Below, piece after piece: positions 16,108 to 25,053 of a stretch of 61,850 bases of DNA. The notes under the pieces are model-generated. The model worked only from the letters and a program-made list of their open reading frames with translations. It made no database searches and had not been told where the DNA came from. Numbering within the stretch: the stretch's first letter is position 1; the number at the start of each line of letters is the position of its first letter. The stretch comes from CAZNYN01 sp964577295 (GTDB lineage Bacteria > Synergistota > Synergistia > Synergistales > Synergistaceae), in NCBI GenBank assembly GCA_964577295.1, contig CAZNYN010000008.1, positions 1 to 61,850 of the forward strand. The letters are read 5' to 3'. The position numbers and the translations under genes are program-made.

Positions 16108-16822
16108 GCCCTCCCACGCAAAAGAGATCCTTGACGCATTTGAACAGTTATGGGGCTGTGAGGGGCGAGATTTCCCCGAATATGAGCATGAAGAGCCCAT
16201 GGACGGACTCATGCTGACTGTGCTATCCCAGAATACTAACGATAAAAACAGGGACAAGGGCTTTGATCAGCTAAAGGCCGATTTTCCCACATGGGATGAT
16301 GTGGCTGCCGCCTCTGTTGCGGATATAACGGATAGGATAAGATGCGCTGGACTGGGAGAGATAAAGGCGGGGCGCATGAAAGAGATACTTGCCATAGTCA
16401 AAGAGAAATTCGGCGTTCACTCGATAAAGGGACTTTTTGAATGGTCTCCCGAGGAAGCGAAGAAATTTCTTGTCTCTCTGCCCGGTGTCGGTGTCAAAAC
16501 GGCGGCCGTGGTTCTTATGTTCGACCTTGCGATGCCAGCTTTTCCCGTGGACACTCATGTTGCGAGAATAAGCAGGAGAATAGGCTGGGTTCCGGAGAAA
16601 ATGGCGGCAGATAAGATACAGGAGTATTTGGAGGCAACTCTGCCTTCGGAAAGATTTCACGGAGGACATCTCAACTTCCTTGAGCACGGGCGTCATATAT
16701 GCGACGCGCGCAAGCCGAAATGCGGGGAGTGCCCTATATTGGAATGGTGCAAATATGGCAAAGAAAATTCACAGAAAAAAGTTATAAAAAAACAGTTGAC
16801 ATCCTCGGAAAAATCAGTATAA
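16100..16822 (+). CDS. nth: Endonuclease III-like DNA glycosylase with 4Fe-4S cluster
   Basis: A 240-residue member of the HhH-GPD family. The helix-hairpin-helix reads SLPGVGVKTAAVV with catalytic Lys133, and catalytic Asp151 is in PVDTHVAR. The C-terminal cluster motif is C-x6-C-x2-C-x5-C (CDARKPKCGECPILEWC). These residues define bifunctional EndoIII glycosylase/AP-lyases that remove oxidised pyrimidines. The ATG at 16100 is chosen: it overlaps the end of the Lon-like gene by 8 bases and has AAAGAG before it. The stop codon lies inside the -10 box of the tRNA promoter. The symbol is by family; an Ogg/MutY-like specificity is less likely. Confidence 0.88.
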   Translation: MNKPSHAKEILDAFEQLWGCEGRDFPEYEHEEPMDGLMLTVLSQNTNDKNRDKGFDQLKADFPTWDDVAAASVADITDRIRCAGLGEIKAGRMKEILAIVKEKFGVHSIKGLFEWSPEEAKKFLVSLPGVGVKTAAVVLMFDLAMPAFPVDTHVARISRRIGWVPEKMAADKIQEYLEATLPSERFHGGHLNFLEHGRHICDARKPKCGECPILEWCKYGKENSQKKVIKKQLTSSEKSV

Positions 16823-16823
16823 T
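16796..16823 (+). promoter_or_regulatory. Promoter of the tRNA cluster
   Basis: Perfect TTGACA (16796-16801), 16-base spacer, perfect TATAAT (16818-16823), 40 bases upstream of tRNA-Val. It overlaps the last codons and stop of the glycosylase gene. Confidence 0.85.
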
Positions 16824-16862
16824 AGCCACTGTTGTCGCTGATGAGGCACAGAGCGAGCGAGC

Positions 16863-16937
16863 GGGCGGATAGCTCAGCGGGAGAGCGCCTGCCTTACACG
16901 CAGGTGGTCGTAGGTTCGATCCCTATTCCGCCCACCA
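16863..16937 (+). tRNA. tRNA-Val (anticodon TAC)
   Basis: Acceptor stem GGGCGGA/TCCGCCC, D-arm TAGCTCAGCGGGAGAGC, anticodon stem CCTGC/GCAGG with loop CTTACAC (anticodon TAC), T-loop GGTTCGATCC, encoded CCA. Confidence 0.95.
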
Positions 16938-16951
16938 ACGACACAAAAAGT

Positions 16952-17029
16952 GGAGCTGTAGCTCAATTCGGTTAGAGCGCTGGCCTGTCACGCCAGAGGT
17001 CGCGGGTTCAAGTCCCGTCAGCTCCGCCA
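16952..17029 (+). tRNA. tRNA-Asp (anticodon GTC)
   Basis: Acceptor GGAGCTG/CAGCTCC, anticodon stem CTGGC/GCCAG with loop CTGTCAC (GTC), T-loop GGTTCAAGTCC, encoded CCA. It lies 14 bases after tRNA-Val. Confidence 0.95.
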
Positions 17030-17050
17030 CTTTTTCAACGCCACTGAGAT

Positions 17051-17126
<76 letters not shown>

Positions 17127-17136
17127 GTTACAATAT

Positions 17137-17211
17137 GCGGAAGTAGCTCAGGGGTAGAGCACAACCTTGCCAAGGTTGGGGTCGGGGGTCCGAATCCCCT
17201 CTTCCGCTCCA
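17137..17211 (+). tRNA. tRNA-Gly (anticodon GCC)
   Basis: Acceptor GCGGAAG/CTTCCGC, anticodon stem CAACC/GGTTG with loop TTGCCAA (GCC), T-loop GGTCCGAATCC, encoded CCA. It is the last gene of the tRNA operon. Confidence 0.95.
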
Positions 17212-17221
17212 TCGATAATTA

Positions 17222-17257
17222 AACCCTTCTGAAAGTATTTCAGAAGGGTTTTTTTTG
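17222..17257 (+). terminator. Terminator of the tRNA operon
   Basis: AACCCTTCTGAAA pairs with TTTCAGAAGGGTT around a short loop, followed by a run of T. Confidence 0.92.
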
Positions 17258-17300
17258 TACCTTAACTCTTCCGATATTACTGATTTATACACTATATTGC

Positions 17301-17329
17301 CTGACAATATTTTTTAAATAGTCTATAAT
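17301..17329 (+). promoter_or_regulatory. Promoter upstream of the small membrane ORF and TRAP permease
   Basis: CTGACA (17301-17306), 17-base spacer, perfect TATAAT (17324-17329). About 190 bases of leader follow before the first start codon, long enough to hold a regulatory RNA, though I recognise none. Confidence 0.65.
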
Positions 17330-17524
17330 GTATCTGGTATAGGCGTTGCAGCCGCAGCTGTTTGTCTCTTCTGCACCAAGAGGATGTGTTGCTGTCTGTG
17401 CGGCTTTTAGAAAGAGCTTATCCTGTTTTGTAGATTACCGACATTCTTTTGTACAGACTGCACATGCTTTCTCTGTCTTATTTGTGTTTTCGGTCGGGAC
17501 GCGGACGAAGGAGTTGAGGAGTGT

Positions 17525-17932
17525 ATGATGTTTACGGAGAGACAGATGTTTTGTAAGCTGACATCGTCGATTAGTGCTGTACTTATACTCTTTATTTCAA
17601 TTCTCGCGAGCCCGTATGTAAATAATACATTCAACGGAGATACTGCCGTTGGTTCAATGCAGTTCTTTGTCGAAAACGGCGTGTTCCCTCTGACGGAAGC
17701 GGAAAGACTGCCTGCTCAGATACAGCGTCCTTCTCCAATGATGTTTGCATACCTTTTTGGAGGACAGAGAAGCAGAAACAAGGTATTGGCCGGTTCCTTC
17801 GTTCCTATATGCTCCTTACACCACCTCAGCTCTCTCTTATCTTTTACCGGAACCACTGTCTTCTTTGTTAAATCAGAGTGTTTTAATGCTTACTCATCTA
17901 TTTTAATGAAAACAGTGTGTAAACGAGAATAA
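17525..17932 (+). CDS. Hypothetical protein with N-terminal membrane/signal segment
   Basis: A 135-residue ORF with a hydrophobic N-terminus (about residues 11-28, KLTSSISAVLILFISILA) that could be a signal peptide or membrane anchor. The rest has no recognised domain. GAGGAG sits at normal spacing before the ATG, and a good promoter lies 200 bases upstream, both favouring a real gene. The second half is Ser/Phe-rich and unusual. It lies between the tRNA cluster and the first TRAP permease, followed by hairpins. It may be a short exported protein, a leader-type ORF or a decayed gene. Confidence 0.4.
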   Translation: MMFTERQMFCKLTSSISAVLILFISILASPYVNNTFNGDTAVGSMQFFVENGVFPLTEAERLPAQIQRPSPMMFAYLFGGQRSRNKVLAGSFVPICSLHHLSSLLSFTGTTVFFVKSECFNAYSSILMKTVCKRE

Positions 17933-18016
17933 TTCCTACTGCAGAGTTCTCTGCCTGTCCAGTTTCATACGGGTTTGGCAGGCTCTCTGTACCTCCTGTA
18001 AATGACACAGCGTGAC

Positions 18017-18066
18017 GGCTCAGAAGAAGAACATACTTCTCGCAGAGTTTATATTTTTTCTGAGCC
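18017..18066 (+). terminator. Nested hairpin with T-rich tail upstream of the TRAP permease
   Basis: GGCTCAGAA (18017-18025) pairs with TTCTGAGCC (18058-18066), with an inner GAAG/CTTC hairpin, followed by TATTTTATTGTTGTTTTT. It lies between the hypothetical ORF and the permease start, so it could end the upstream transcript or act as an attenuator for the permease. Further short hairpins lie at 17940-17990. Confidence 0.5.
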
Positions 18067-18102
18067 TATTTTATTGTTGTTTTTAACAGGGAGGAATTAT
18101 AT

Positions 18103-20052
18103 ATGAGTGATGTCCTTGATAAGATAGAGAAACCCAGTCAGATAGATTTGGATGAGCTGATGCGGAAATATGACACCGAAGCCCGTTTCAGAACGCTTTC
18201 CGGGCTTGCAGGCAAGGTTGTCATGCTTCTTGCAATAGCTATGTCGTGTTTCCATTTTTATACTTCCGGCTTCGGACTTCTGCTTGCACAGAAGCAGGGC
18301 GCGGTGCATCTCGCATTTACACTGGCGCTTGTGTTTCTGCTTTATCCAATGAGTTCAAAACAATCTAAAACTTCCGGAATCCCGTTTTATGATTATATTC
18401 TGGCTGCTCTCGGAGTTGCATCCGCAATGTATCTTGTAGTATTTTTTAACGAACTTACTACAAGAGCGGGGCTTCCCACCAGAACAGACCTTATAATGGG
18501 ATTTTTGCTGATAGCTACACTTTTGGAAGCTACAAGGCGTATATCCAACCCGGTTCTTCCGTCCCTTGCCATAGTAGCTTTGCTTTATTGCTACTTCGGA
18601 CGTTCTATGCCTGAAATGATTGCCCATAGGGGTTTTTCGATAGAGCGTATAATAAATCATATGTATCTCGGAACGGAAGGAATCTTCGGAACGCCTCTTG
18701 AAGTTTCCTCCACATTTGTTTTCATGTTCATCCTGTTCGGTTCCGTGCTTGAGAAAACAGGCCTCGGCAAGTTTATAATCGACCTTTCTATGGCTTTGGC
18801 AGGCTGGTCCACGGGCGGCCCCGCAAAAGTCGCGGTTGTCAGCTCTGGCCTTATGGGTATGGTTTCGGGCTCATCAGTAGCCAATGTCTGCACAACCGGT
18901 ATGTTTACTATACCTCTTATGAAGAGTGTCGGATATGAACCGCACTTTGCGGGAGCAGTAGAAGCCGTGGCATCAACCGGCGGACAGATAATGCCCCCGG
19001 TTATGGGAGCTGCCGCGTTTATTATGGCTCAAATCTTGGGAGTTCCATACATGGAAGTCGTTATAGCGGCGATAGTTCCCGCCATGCTTTACTACTTTGC
19101 GGTTATGGTGCAGGTCCACTTTGAAGCATCGCGTCTGGGGCTTAAGGGCATTCCTTTTGCACAGCTACCGCCCCTTGCTCCTCTGCTCAAATCAAAGGGA
19201 TTCCTCCTTATCCCGCTTATTGCGATTATCTACTTCCTGCTCGCAGGTTTTACACCTCTTAAGTCCGCCTTCAACGGTATCCTTGTCAGTTTTGTCCTTT
19301 CGTGGCTTAACAAGGAGACACGTCTGACACCCCCGAGAATAATCGAAGCTTTTGAAGCGGGCGCGCGCGGAGCGATAGGCGTGGCCTGTGCATGTGCCAC
19401 GGTCGGCATGATAGTCGGCATGGGTACACTTACCGGTCTTGCGCTTCGCATAGCAAATGCTATAGTGGCTTTGGCGGGCGGAAGCAAGATTCTTACTCTC
19501 TTCTTCACAATGCTTGCCAGCCTGCTGCTCGGTATGGGACTTCCCACAACGGCAAACTTCATAGTAACAAGCACAATGGCGGCTCCGGCCCTCTTCCTGC
19601 TTGGTGTTCCTCCTATGGCGGCCTATATGTTTGTCTTCTACTTCGGAATAGCGGCAGACCTTACGCCTCCCGTTGCTTTGGCTGCTTACGCAGGTGCGGG
19701 AATAGCCGGCTCCGACCCGATGAAGACCGGTATTACGGCCTTTAAGCTGGCTCTTGCAGGGTTTATTGTCCCTTATATCTACGTCTATAACCCTATTCTT
19801 CTCTTTATTGACGTAGAGCCTCTGACTATGGTTCAGGCTATATGCACGGCTCTTATAGGAGTGTTCCTGCTGGCCATGTCCACCATAGGATACTTTAAGG
19901 CGCAAATGCCTTGGTACCTGCGCGCACTGGCTTTTGTCGGAGCTCTGGGTCTGCTTACACCAGGTACGATAACCGACCTCTGCGGACTTGCTGTTCTCGC
20001 ATTGATTTATTTTATACAGAGCCATAAGGCAAAGAAGGCAGCAGCAAATTAA
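18103..20052 (+). CDS. TRAP transporter fused permease (4TM/12TM), copy 1
   Basis: A 649-residue integral membrane protein matching the fused small+large TRAP permease type (DctM-like large domain at the C-terminal end). It is hydrophobic almost throughout. Conserved stretches include GLGKFIIDL, SGSSVANVCTTG, GGQIMPPVMGAAAFIMA and GMGLPTTANFI. It works with an extracytoplasmic TAXI-type receptor for ion-driven uptake of an organic anion; the substrate is unknown. GGGAGG precedes the ATG. No receptor gene is adjacent to this copy. A near-duplicate lies at 21929-23932, beyond a LysR regulator and deoC, so both may share the receptor at 24071. Confidence 0.92.
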   Translation: MSDVLDKIEKPSQIDLDELMRKYDTEARFRTLSGLAGKVVMLLAIAMSCFHFYTSGFGLLLAQKQGAVHLAFTLALVFLLYPMSSKQSKTSGIPFYDYILAALGVASAMYLVVFFNELTTRAGLPTRTDLIMGFLLIATLLEATRRISNPVLPSLAIVALLYCYFGRSMPEMIAHRGFSIERIINHMYLGTEGIFGTPLEVSSTFVFMFILFGSVLEKTGLGKFIIDLSMALAGWSTGGPAKVAVVSSGLMGMVSGSSVANVCTTGMFTIPLMKSVGYEPHFAGAVEAVASTGGQIMPPVMGAAAFIMAQILGVPYMEVVIAAIVPAMLYYFAVMVQVHFEASRLGLKGIPFAQLPPLAPLLKSKGFLLIPLIAIIYFLLAGFTPLKSAFNGILVSFVLSWLNKETRLTPPRIIEAFEAGARGAIGVACACATVGMIVGMGTLTGLALRIANAIVALAGGSKILTLFFTMLASLLLGMGLPTTANFIVTSTMAAPALFLLGVPPMAAYMFVFYFGIAADLTPPVALAAYAGAGIAGSDPMKTGITAFKLALAGFIVPYIYVYNPILLFIDVEPLTMVQAICTALIGVFLLAMSTIGYFKAQMPWYLRALAFVGALGLLTPGTITDLCGLAVLALIYFIQSHKAKKAAAN

Positions 20053-20095
20053 GGTGTTTTGCAAATTCAATTAAATATCTATAAGTATTAACTTG

Positions 20096-20145
20096 TTAGT
20101 TCTGCCGTATCTAAGCTATCTTGTACGGCAGAACTAATTTTTTAA
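20096..20145 (+). terminator. Terminator after TRAP permease copy 1
   Basis: TTAGTTCTGCCGTA (20096-20109) pairs perfectly with TACGGCAGAACTAA (20124-20137), followed by a T-run. It separates this gene from the lysR unit. Confidence 0.9.
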
Positions 20146-20265
20146 AAAATAAAATATATTCACACATAGTACCTGAAAAGATATATAATGGTATTGTTGA
20201 GATTTTAGGCTTTAAACTGCGAAAAAGCTTGTTTGATCTTACTGTTGAAGCTGAGGTGCGGACTT

Positions 20266-21150
20266 GTGCATGAAAAAGGCATAGAGACATTTTTAGCTGT
20301 GGCGATGTCGAGAACGTTGGGAAAAGCCGCGGATCTTCTTAATGTCACGCAGTCTACAATAAGCTACAACTTAAGCGAGCTGGAGTCCGACATGGGAATG
20401 CTCTTGGTTGACAGGCAGAAGGGCATGAAATCCGTTCACCTGACCCCTGCCGGTGAAAGTTTTCTGCCTCTGGCCCTTAAGTGGCAGGAAGTGAGCCGTG
20501 AAATTTCAAATGCCAAAAATCTCGGTTCGGAGCATGTACTTTCCGTAGGAGGAACAGCTAACGTGAACTGTTGCTTAATGTCGGATGTGTACAGAGATCT
20601 GCTTGCTCATAATCCCCCCGTATGCCTTAAAATATATACAGATTTATCTGACAGAATGTCCCGTGCAGTAGAGAATAGGGATTTGGATGTGGCAATAGTG
20701 CTTCACGAAGAAAATAGCCGCTATATTCAGGCAGAACCGTTTTTCAGCGAGCCTATGGTTGCAGCCAGAGTGCCGTTTGAGAACGAAGACGTAGAAAGCT
20801 GTATTTCATCATCAAATCTTCATCCGGAACAGGAGTTCTACATAGAGTGGAGCGGCGCGTACAGGCTGTGGCACGACCATTTGTGGAAGCAGTCAAAGAC
20901 TTCAAATATAAGGGTTGATTCGGTAAATCTGGCAGCATCCCTTATATCGAAACCGGGTCAGTGGTGTATTATTCCTCAGTCGGAAAAAGGAGTTTTTGAA
21001 AAATCTGCGGTAAGTGTTGTTTTTCACAGCATTACAGAGCATCCGCCCGATTTGATCTATTACAAGCTGACACATCGCAGTCCAAAGGTGACATCTCTGC
21101 CGGGGCTTGCAATATTTAACGAAGTTTCCTCAAAAAGAGGCTTTAACTAA
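20266..21150 (+). CDS. LysR-family transcriptional regulator
   Basis: A 294-residue regulator. The N-terminal winged HTH reads AVAMSRTLGKAADLLNVTQSTISYNLSELE, and a LysR substrate-binding domain follows (LSVGGTANVNCCLM, RDLDVAIVL). GTG at 20266 is chosen because GAGGT lies 8 bases upstream and it gives the normal short N-terminus; the earlier TTG at 20233 adds an atypical extension. It lies between two TRAP permease copies and just before deoC, so it may control transport genes or deoC. The inducer is unknown. Confidence 0.88.
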   Translation: MHEKGIETFLAVAMSRTLGKAADLLNVTQSTISYNLSELESDMGMLLVDRQKGMKSVHLTPAGESFLPLALKWQEVSREISNAKNLGSEHVLSVGGTANVNCCLMSDVYRDLLAHNPPVCLKIYTDLSDRMSRAVENRDLDVAIVLHEENSRYIQAEPFFSEPMVAARVPFENEDVESCISSSNLHPEQEFYIEWSGAYRLWHDHLWKQSKTSNIRVDSVNLAASLISKPGQWCIIPQSEKGVFEKSAVSVVFHSITEHPPDLIYYKLTHRSPKVTSLPGLAIFNEVSSKRGFN

Positions 21151-21169
21151 AATACAGCGAGGTTTTAAT

Positions 21170-21808
21170 ATGAACATAGCATCAATTATTGACCATACCA
21201 ATTTGAATCCCGATGCTTCGGCGGAAGATATAACGAAGCTGTGCGAAGAGGCACGCAAGTTTGGTTTCGCATCTGTCTGCGTGAACTCATCGTATGTCCC
21301 TTTGGCTTCCTCACTTCTTGACGGCAGTGATGTAAAAGTCTGTTCTGTCGTTGGTTTTCCGCTCGGTTCATGCCTCACGGAGAGCAAGGCTTTTGAAGCA
21401 TCGTGCGCTGCGTCGCATGGCGCATCCGAGATAGATATGGTCATTAACCTCTCTTGGCTGAAAGACGGAGAGGACGAAAAGGTGAAGAATGATATTGGGT
21501 CTGTGGTTCAAGCCGTGCCGGGATGCATTGTCAAAGTTATTATTGAAACTTGCCTGCTCACCGATGCTGAGAAGATAAAAGCATGTCTTTTGGCAAAAGA
21601 AGCAGGCGCTCATTTTGTCAAAACATCAACAGGATTTTCAAAGGGCGGCGCTGCTGCGTCCGATGTTCGGCTTATGCGCGAAACGGTGGGGGAGGGTATG
21701 GGAGTTAAGGCTTCCGGCGGAATCAGAGACAGAATTGCGGCGGAGGAGATGATTTCCGCGGGCGCTGATCGTCTAGGTACGTCGAAATCAGTGTATATAT
21801 GTCGCTAA
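21170..21808 (+). CDS. deoC: Deoxyribose-phosphate aldolase
   Basis: A 212-residue class I aldolase that splits 2-deoxyribose-5-phosphate into acetaldehyde and glyceraldehyde-3-phosphate. The motifs IDHTNL, VCVNSSYV and VGFPLG, plus the Schiff-base lysine in HFVKTSTGF (Lys151) and VKASGGIRD, are all present. ATG at 21170 follows CGAGG and gives the standard N-terminus. It starts 20 bases after lysR, suggesting co-transcription. It has no other nucleoside-catabolism genes near it, which is unusual. It ends GTSKSVYICR, a little shorter than many homologues but past all catalytic residues. Confidence 0.93.
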   Translation: MNIASIIDHTNLNPDASAEDITKLCEEARKFGFASVCVNSSYVPLASSLLDGSDVKVCSVVGFPLGSCLTESKAFEASCAASHGASEIDMVINLSWLKDGEDEKVKNDIGSVVQAVPGCIVKVIIETCLLTDAEKIKACLLAKEAGAHFVKTSTGFSKGGAAASDVRLMRETVGEGMGVKASGGIRDRIAAEEMISAGADRLGTSKSVYICR

Positions 21809-21928
21809 GACTTATATATAAAATTTTTGCAAAAGAAGGGAGGCAGCGGCACATATAAATTAATTTTTGCCAATGCCGGATTGCAGTTCTCGCCATGTTC
21901 GGCTTTGTGCACAAGGGAGGATTTTGCG

Positions 21929-23932
21929 GTGAGTGAAATAGACTTAAAGAAAACAGAAACACAGCCTGAAAACGAAAAAATCGATATTGAAGATTTAATG
22001 CGGAAATATGACACTGAGGCGCGTTTTCGTGCACTCATAGGGTGGCAGGGAAAACTTGTAACCATCGCTGCCATTCTCATGTCATGCTTCCATTTCTACA
22101 CGTCCGGCTTCGGCCTTCTGCTCGCACAGAAGCAGGGTGCCGTTCATCTCGCATTCACACTCGGACTGGTATTTCTCCTATATCCTTTCTCATCCAAGCA
22201 GTCAAAAACAAGCGGAATTCCGTTTTATGATTTTATCTGCGCCGCAATAGGCGCTGCTTCGGCTCTTTATATCGTATTCTTTTTTGATGAACTTGTCACA
22301 CGTTCGGGGCTTCCTACAACAACGGACCTTGTGATGGGCTTCCTGCTTATCGCATCCCTGCTTGAGGCAACAAGGCGTATTTCAAACCCGATTCTTCCCG
22401 GGCTTGCAGTGCTGGCCTTGCTCTACTGCTACTTTGGACGCAGTATGCCGGAAATGCTTGCGCACAGAGGATTCTCAGTCGCGCGTATCGTCAACCACAT
22501 GTATCTAGGCACTGAAGGTATCTTCGGCACGCCTCTGGAAGTCTCTTCAACATTTGTTTTTATGTTTATATTATTTGGTTCTGTTTTGGAAAAGACAGGA
22601 CTTGGAAAATTTATAATTGACCTCTCTCTGGCATTAGCGGGATGGTCTACAGGCGGTCCGGCAAAAGTCGCCGTTGTAAGCTCGGGACTTATGGGAACAG
22701 TTTCAGGCTCATCTGTCGCCAATGTGTGCACGACAGGTATGTTTACAATACCTCTTATGAAGAGTGTCGGATACGAGCCGCACTTTGCGGGAGCAGTTGA
22801 AGCCGTCGCATCCACGGGCGGACAGATAATGCCCCCTGTCATGGGCGCCGCAGCATTTATTATGGCTCAGATATTGGGAGTTCCGTACATGGAAGTCGTG
22901 CTTGCGGCAGTAGTCCCAGCCCTGCTCTACTACTTTGCGGTTATGGTGCAGGTGCACTTTGAAGCGACAAGACTTGGTCTTAAGGGCATCCCGTTCTCGC
23001 AGCTTCCTCCTCTTTGGCCATTGCTTAGATCAAAGGGATTCCTGCTTATTCCCCTTATCGCCATAATCTACTTCCTCCTTGCGGGCTTCACACCGCTTAA
23101 AGCTGCATTTAACGGCATTCTTGTAAGTTTTGTCCTTTCATGGCTCAACAAGGAAACTCGCCTGACTCCGAAAAGGATTCTGGAAGCTTTTGAGTCAGGG
23201 GCACGCGGTGCAATAGGTGTCGCCTGCGCATGTGCTACCGTCGGCATGATTGTCGGTATGGGAACCCTGACCGGACTGGCGCTTCGCATAGCTAATGCTA
23301 TCGTTGCTCTTGCAGGCGGAAGCAAGATTCTCACACTATTCTTCACAATGATTGCAAGCTTGCTTCTGGGAATGGGACTTCCGACAACGGCTAACTTTAT
23401 TGTAACAAGCACAATGGCCGCTCCCGCACTCTTCCTTCTGGGCGTTCCCGCAAAAGCGGCTTACATGTTTGTATTCTACTTTGGTATAGCCGCAGACCTT
23501 ACTCCTCCTGTCGCCCTCGCCGCTTATGCCGGTTCCGGCATCGCCGGCTCAGATCCTATGAAGACCGGTATTACGGCATTTAAGCTTGCGCTTGCAGGCT
23601 TCCTTGTCCCCTATATCTACGTCTACAATCCGATGCTGCTCTTCATCGATGTTGAACCGATGGCAATGGTACAGGCAATATTTACAGCTCTTATGGGAGT
23701 ATTCCTGCTCTCCATGTTCACAATAGGCTACTTTAAGGCTCCTATGGCGTGGTATCTGCGTCTAGTCGCATTTGCAGGCTCCCTCTGCCTGCTCATTCCG
23801 GGAACTTTGACGGACTTGGGCGGACTTGCCGTACTTGCTGTGATATATGTCCTGCAGTCAGCAAAAGCAAAGAAAATGAGAGCGGCGGGTATTCCTCTTA
23901 CAGAGGCGGAGAAAGAAAAGAGCTCTTTATAG
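21929..23932 (+). CDS. TRAP transporter fused permease (4TM/12TM), copy 2
   Basis: A 667-residue protein that is nearly the same as the permease at 18103-20052 across the membrane core. Long blocks such as SGSSVANVCTTGMFTIPL and GMGLPTTANFIVTSTM are identical. It differs mainly at the N-terminal tail (SEIDLKKTETQPENEK) and the C-terminal tail (GIPLTEAEKEKSSL). GTG at 21929 is preceded by AGGGAGG; an upstream in-frame ATG would add an atypical extension. It is followed by a TAXI receptor gene, its natural partner. DNA divergence is spread over third positions, so the duplication is not recent. The substrate is unknown. Confidence 0.92.
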   Translation: MSEIDLKKTETQPENEKIDIEDLMRKYDTEARFRALIGWQGKLVTIAAILMSCFHFYTSGFGLLLAQKQGAVHLAFTLGLVFLLYPFSSKQSKTSGIPFYDFICAAIGAASALYIVFFFDELVTRSGLPTTTDLVMGFLLIASLLEATRRISNPILPGLAVLALLYCYFGRSMPEMLAHRGFSVARIVNHMYLGTEGIFGTPLEVSSTFVFMFILFGSVLEKTGLGKFIIDLSLALAGWSTGGPAKVAVVSSGLMGTVSGSSVANVCTTGMFTIPLMKSVGYEPHFAGAVEAVASTGGQIMPPVMGAAAFIMAQILGVPYMEVVLAAVVPALLYYFAVMVQVHFEATRLGLKGIPFSQLPPLWPLLRSKGFLLIPLIAIIYFLLAGFTPLKAAFNGILVSFVLSWLNKETRLTPKRILEAFESGARGAIGVACACATVGMIVGMGTLTGLALRIANAIVALAGGSKILTLFFTMIASLLLGMGLPTTANFIVTSTMAAPALFLLGVPAKAAYMFVFYFGIAADLTPPVALAAYAGSGIAGSDPMKTGITAFKLALAGFLVPYIYVYNPMLLFIDVEPMAMVQAIFTALMGVFLLSMFTIGYFKAPMAWYLRLVAFAGSLCLLIPGTLTDLGGLAVLAVIYVLQSAKAKKMRAAGIPLTEAEKEKSSL

Positions 23933-24020
23933 CTTATTCTCTCTTTAAAAAAACCCAGAATAGAGTATAATAGCTCATAATAACGCTACATAAGTTAACC
24001 AAAACACCTTAAGGCTGTAG

Positions 24021-24039
24021 GAGGATTAATAAAATCCTC
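24021..24039 (+). other. Hairpin between TRAP permease and receptor
   Basis: GAGGATT, loop AATAA, AATCCTC, with no T-run. It lies 32 bases upstream of the receptor start. Hairpins in this position can stabilise the downstream message, giving more receptor than permease; that role is inferred. Confidence 0.4.
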
Positions 24040-24070
24040 ACAGAAATATAATATAAGAGGAGGAACAGAA

Positions 24071-25027
24071 ATGAAGAAAGTCATCATCGTAGCACTTGTA
24101 GCAGTAATGGCAGCATTTTCATTCACAGCAATGGCATCAGCGGCGACATACATGTCCGTCGCAACAGGCGGTACCTCCGGTACATACTATGCAGTCGGCG
24201 GCGCTCTCGCAGCAGCAGTAACCAAAGACGGCAAAGTACAGTGCACGGCGGAAACAGGAAATGCCTCTGTCGCCAATGCAAACCTTATTTCAACAAAAGG
24301 TATCGAAATCGCATTTGTACAGAACGACATCACATACTGGGCAGTAAACGGACAGCTCATGTTCCAGGGCAAGCCCCTTAAGAACATCCGTGCAGTTGCC
24401 TCCCTCTATCCCGAACATGTCCAGATGGTTGTAACAAAGAACTCCGGAATCAAAAAGTTCACAGACCTTAAGGGCAAAAGAGTCGGAGTCGGTGCACCCG
24501 GTTCAGGCGTTGAAGGCGACGTACAGGCACTCTTTAAGATCGCCGGACTCACATACAAAGACCTCGCAAAGGCCGACTTCCTTGACTTCGCAGCAACAGC
24601 AGGACGCTTCAAGGATGACCAGATCGACGCCGGATTCGTCGTTGCCGGTTACCCGACAGCAGCTCTTATGGACCTCACAACAACAAAAGACAACGTAACA
24701 CTGTTCAGCTTTGACGATGCATTCCTCAAGAAGCTCAACAAGGAATATCCGTTCTTCATTTCCAGCACAATCCCCGCCAACACATACAGCGGAATCAAAC
24801 AGGCTGTTAAGACACCTGCCGTTATGGCAATCCTTATCACACACGCTGATGTTCCCGAAGCAGACGTTTACAATTTTGTAAGCTCAATGTTCAAGAACCT
24901 CAACGACATAAAGGCAGCCCACGCAAAGGGTAAGGAAATTACACTTAAGGGCGCTCTTGACGGACTTACAGCACCTCTCCATCCCGGCGCAGCGAAGTTC
25001 TACAAAGAAAAGGGACTCATTAAGTAA
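24071..25027 (+). CDS. TAXI-family TRAP transporter solute receptor
   Basis: A 318-residue periplasmic binding protein. A clear signal peptide (MKKVIIVALVAVMAAFSFTA, cleavage near AMASAA) precedes MSVATGGTSGTYYAVGGALA, the TAXI-family N-terminal motif. KRVGVGAPGSGVEGDVQAL follows at mid-protein. It binds the substrate outside the inner membrane and hands it to the fused TRAP permease encoded just upstream. The strong codon bias and AGAGGAGG ribosome binding site suggest high expression. It is the only receptor near two permease copies. TAXI proteins bind C4-C5 dicarboxylates or amino acids such as glutamate; which one is unknown here. Confidence 0.93.
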   Translation: MKKVIIVALVAVMAAFSFTAMASAATYMSVATGGTSGTYYAVGGALAAAVTKDGKVQCTAETGNASVANANLISTKGIEIAFVQNDITYWAVNGQLMFQGKPLKNIRAVASLYPEHVQMVVTKNSGIKKFTDLKGKRVGVGAPGSGVEGDVQALFKIAGLTYKDLAKADFLDFAATAGRFKDDQIDAGFVVAGYPTAALMDLTTTKDNVTLFSFDDAFLKKLNKEYPFFISSTIPANTYSGIKQAVKTPAVMAILITHADVPEADVYNFVSSMFKNLNDIKAAHAKGKEITLKGALDGLTAPLHPGAAKFYKEKGLIK

Positions 25028-25053
25028 GATACTTAAACAAATTACCTACACGG

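Larger units (their letters stand above)
17212..17524. other. Intergenic region with tRNA terminator, promoter and long leader
   Basis: It contains the terminator at 17222-17257, the promoter at 17301-17329 and a leader of about 190 bases with no recognised riboswitch consensus. Confidence 0.5.

Noticed and set aside
19192..20070. 292-codon frame on the minus strand across the TRAP permease
   Set aside because: Antisense to a clearly conserved permease; composition (many Cys, Lys, Arg, Ser) is typical of a shadow frame.
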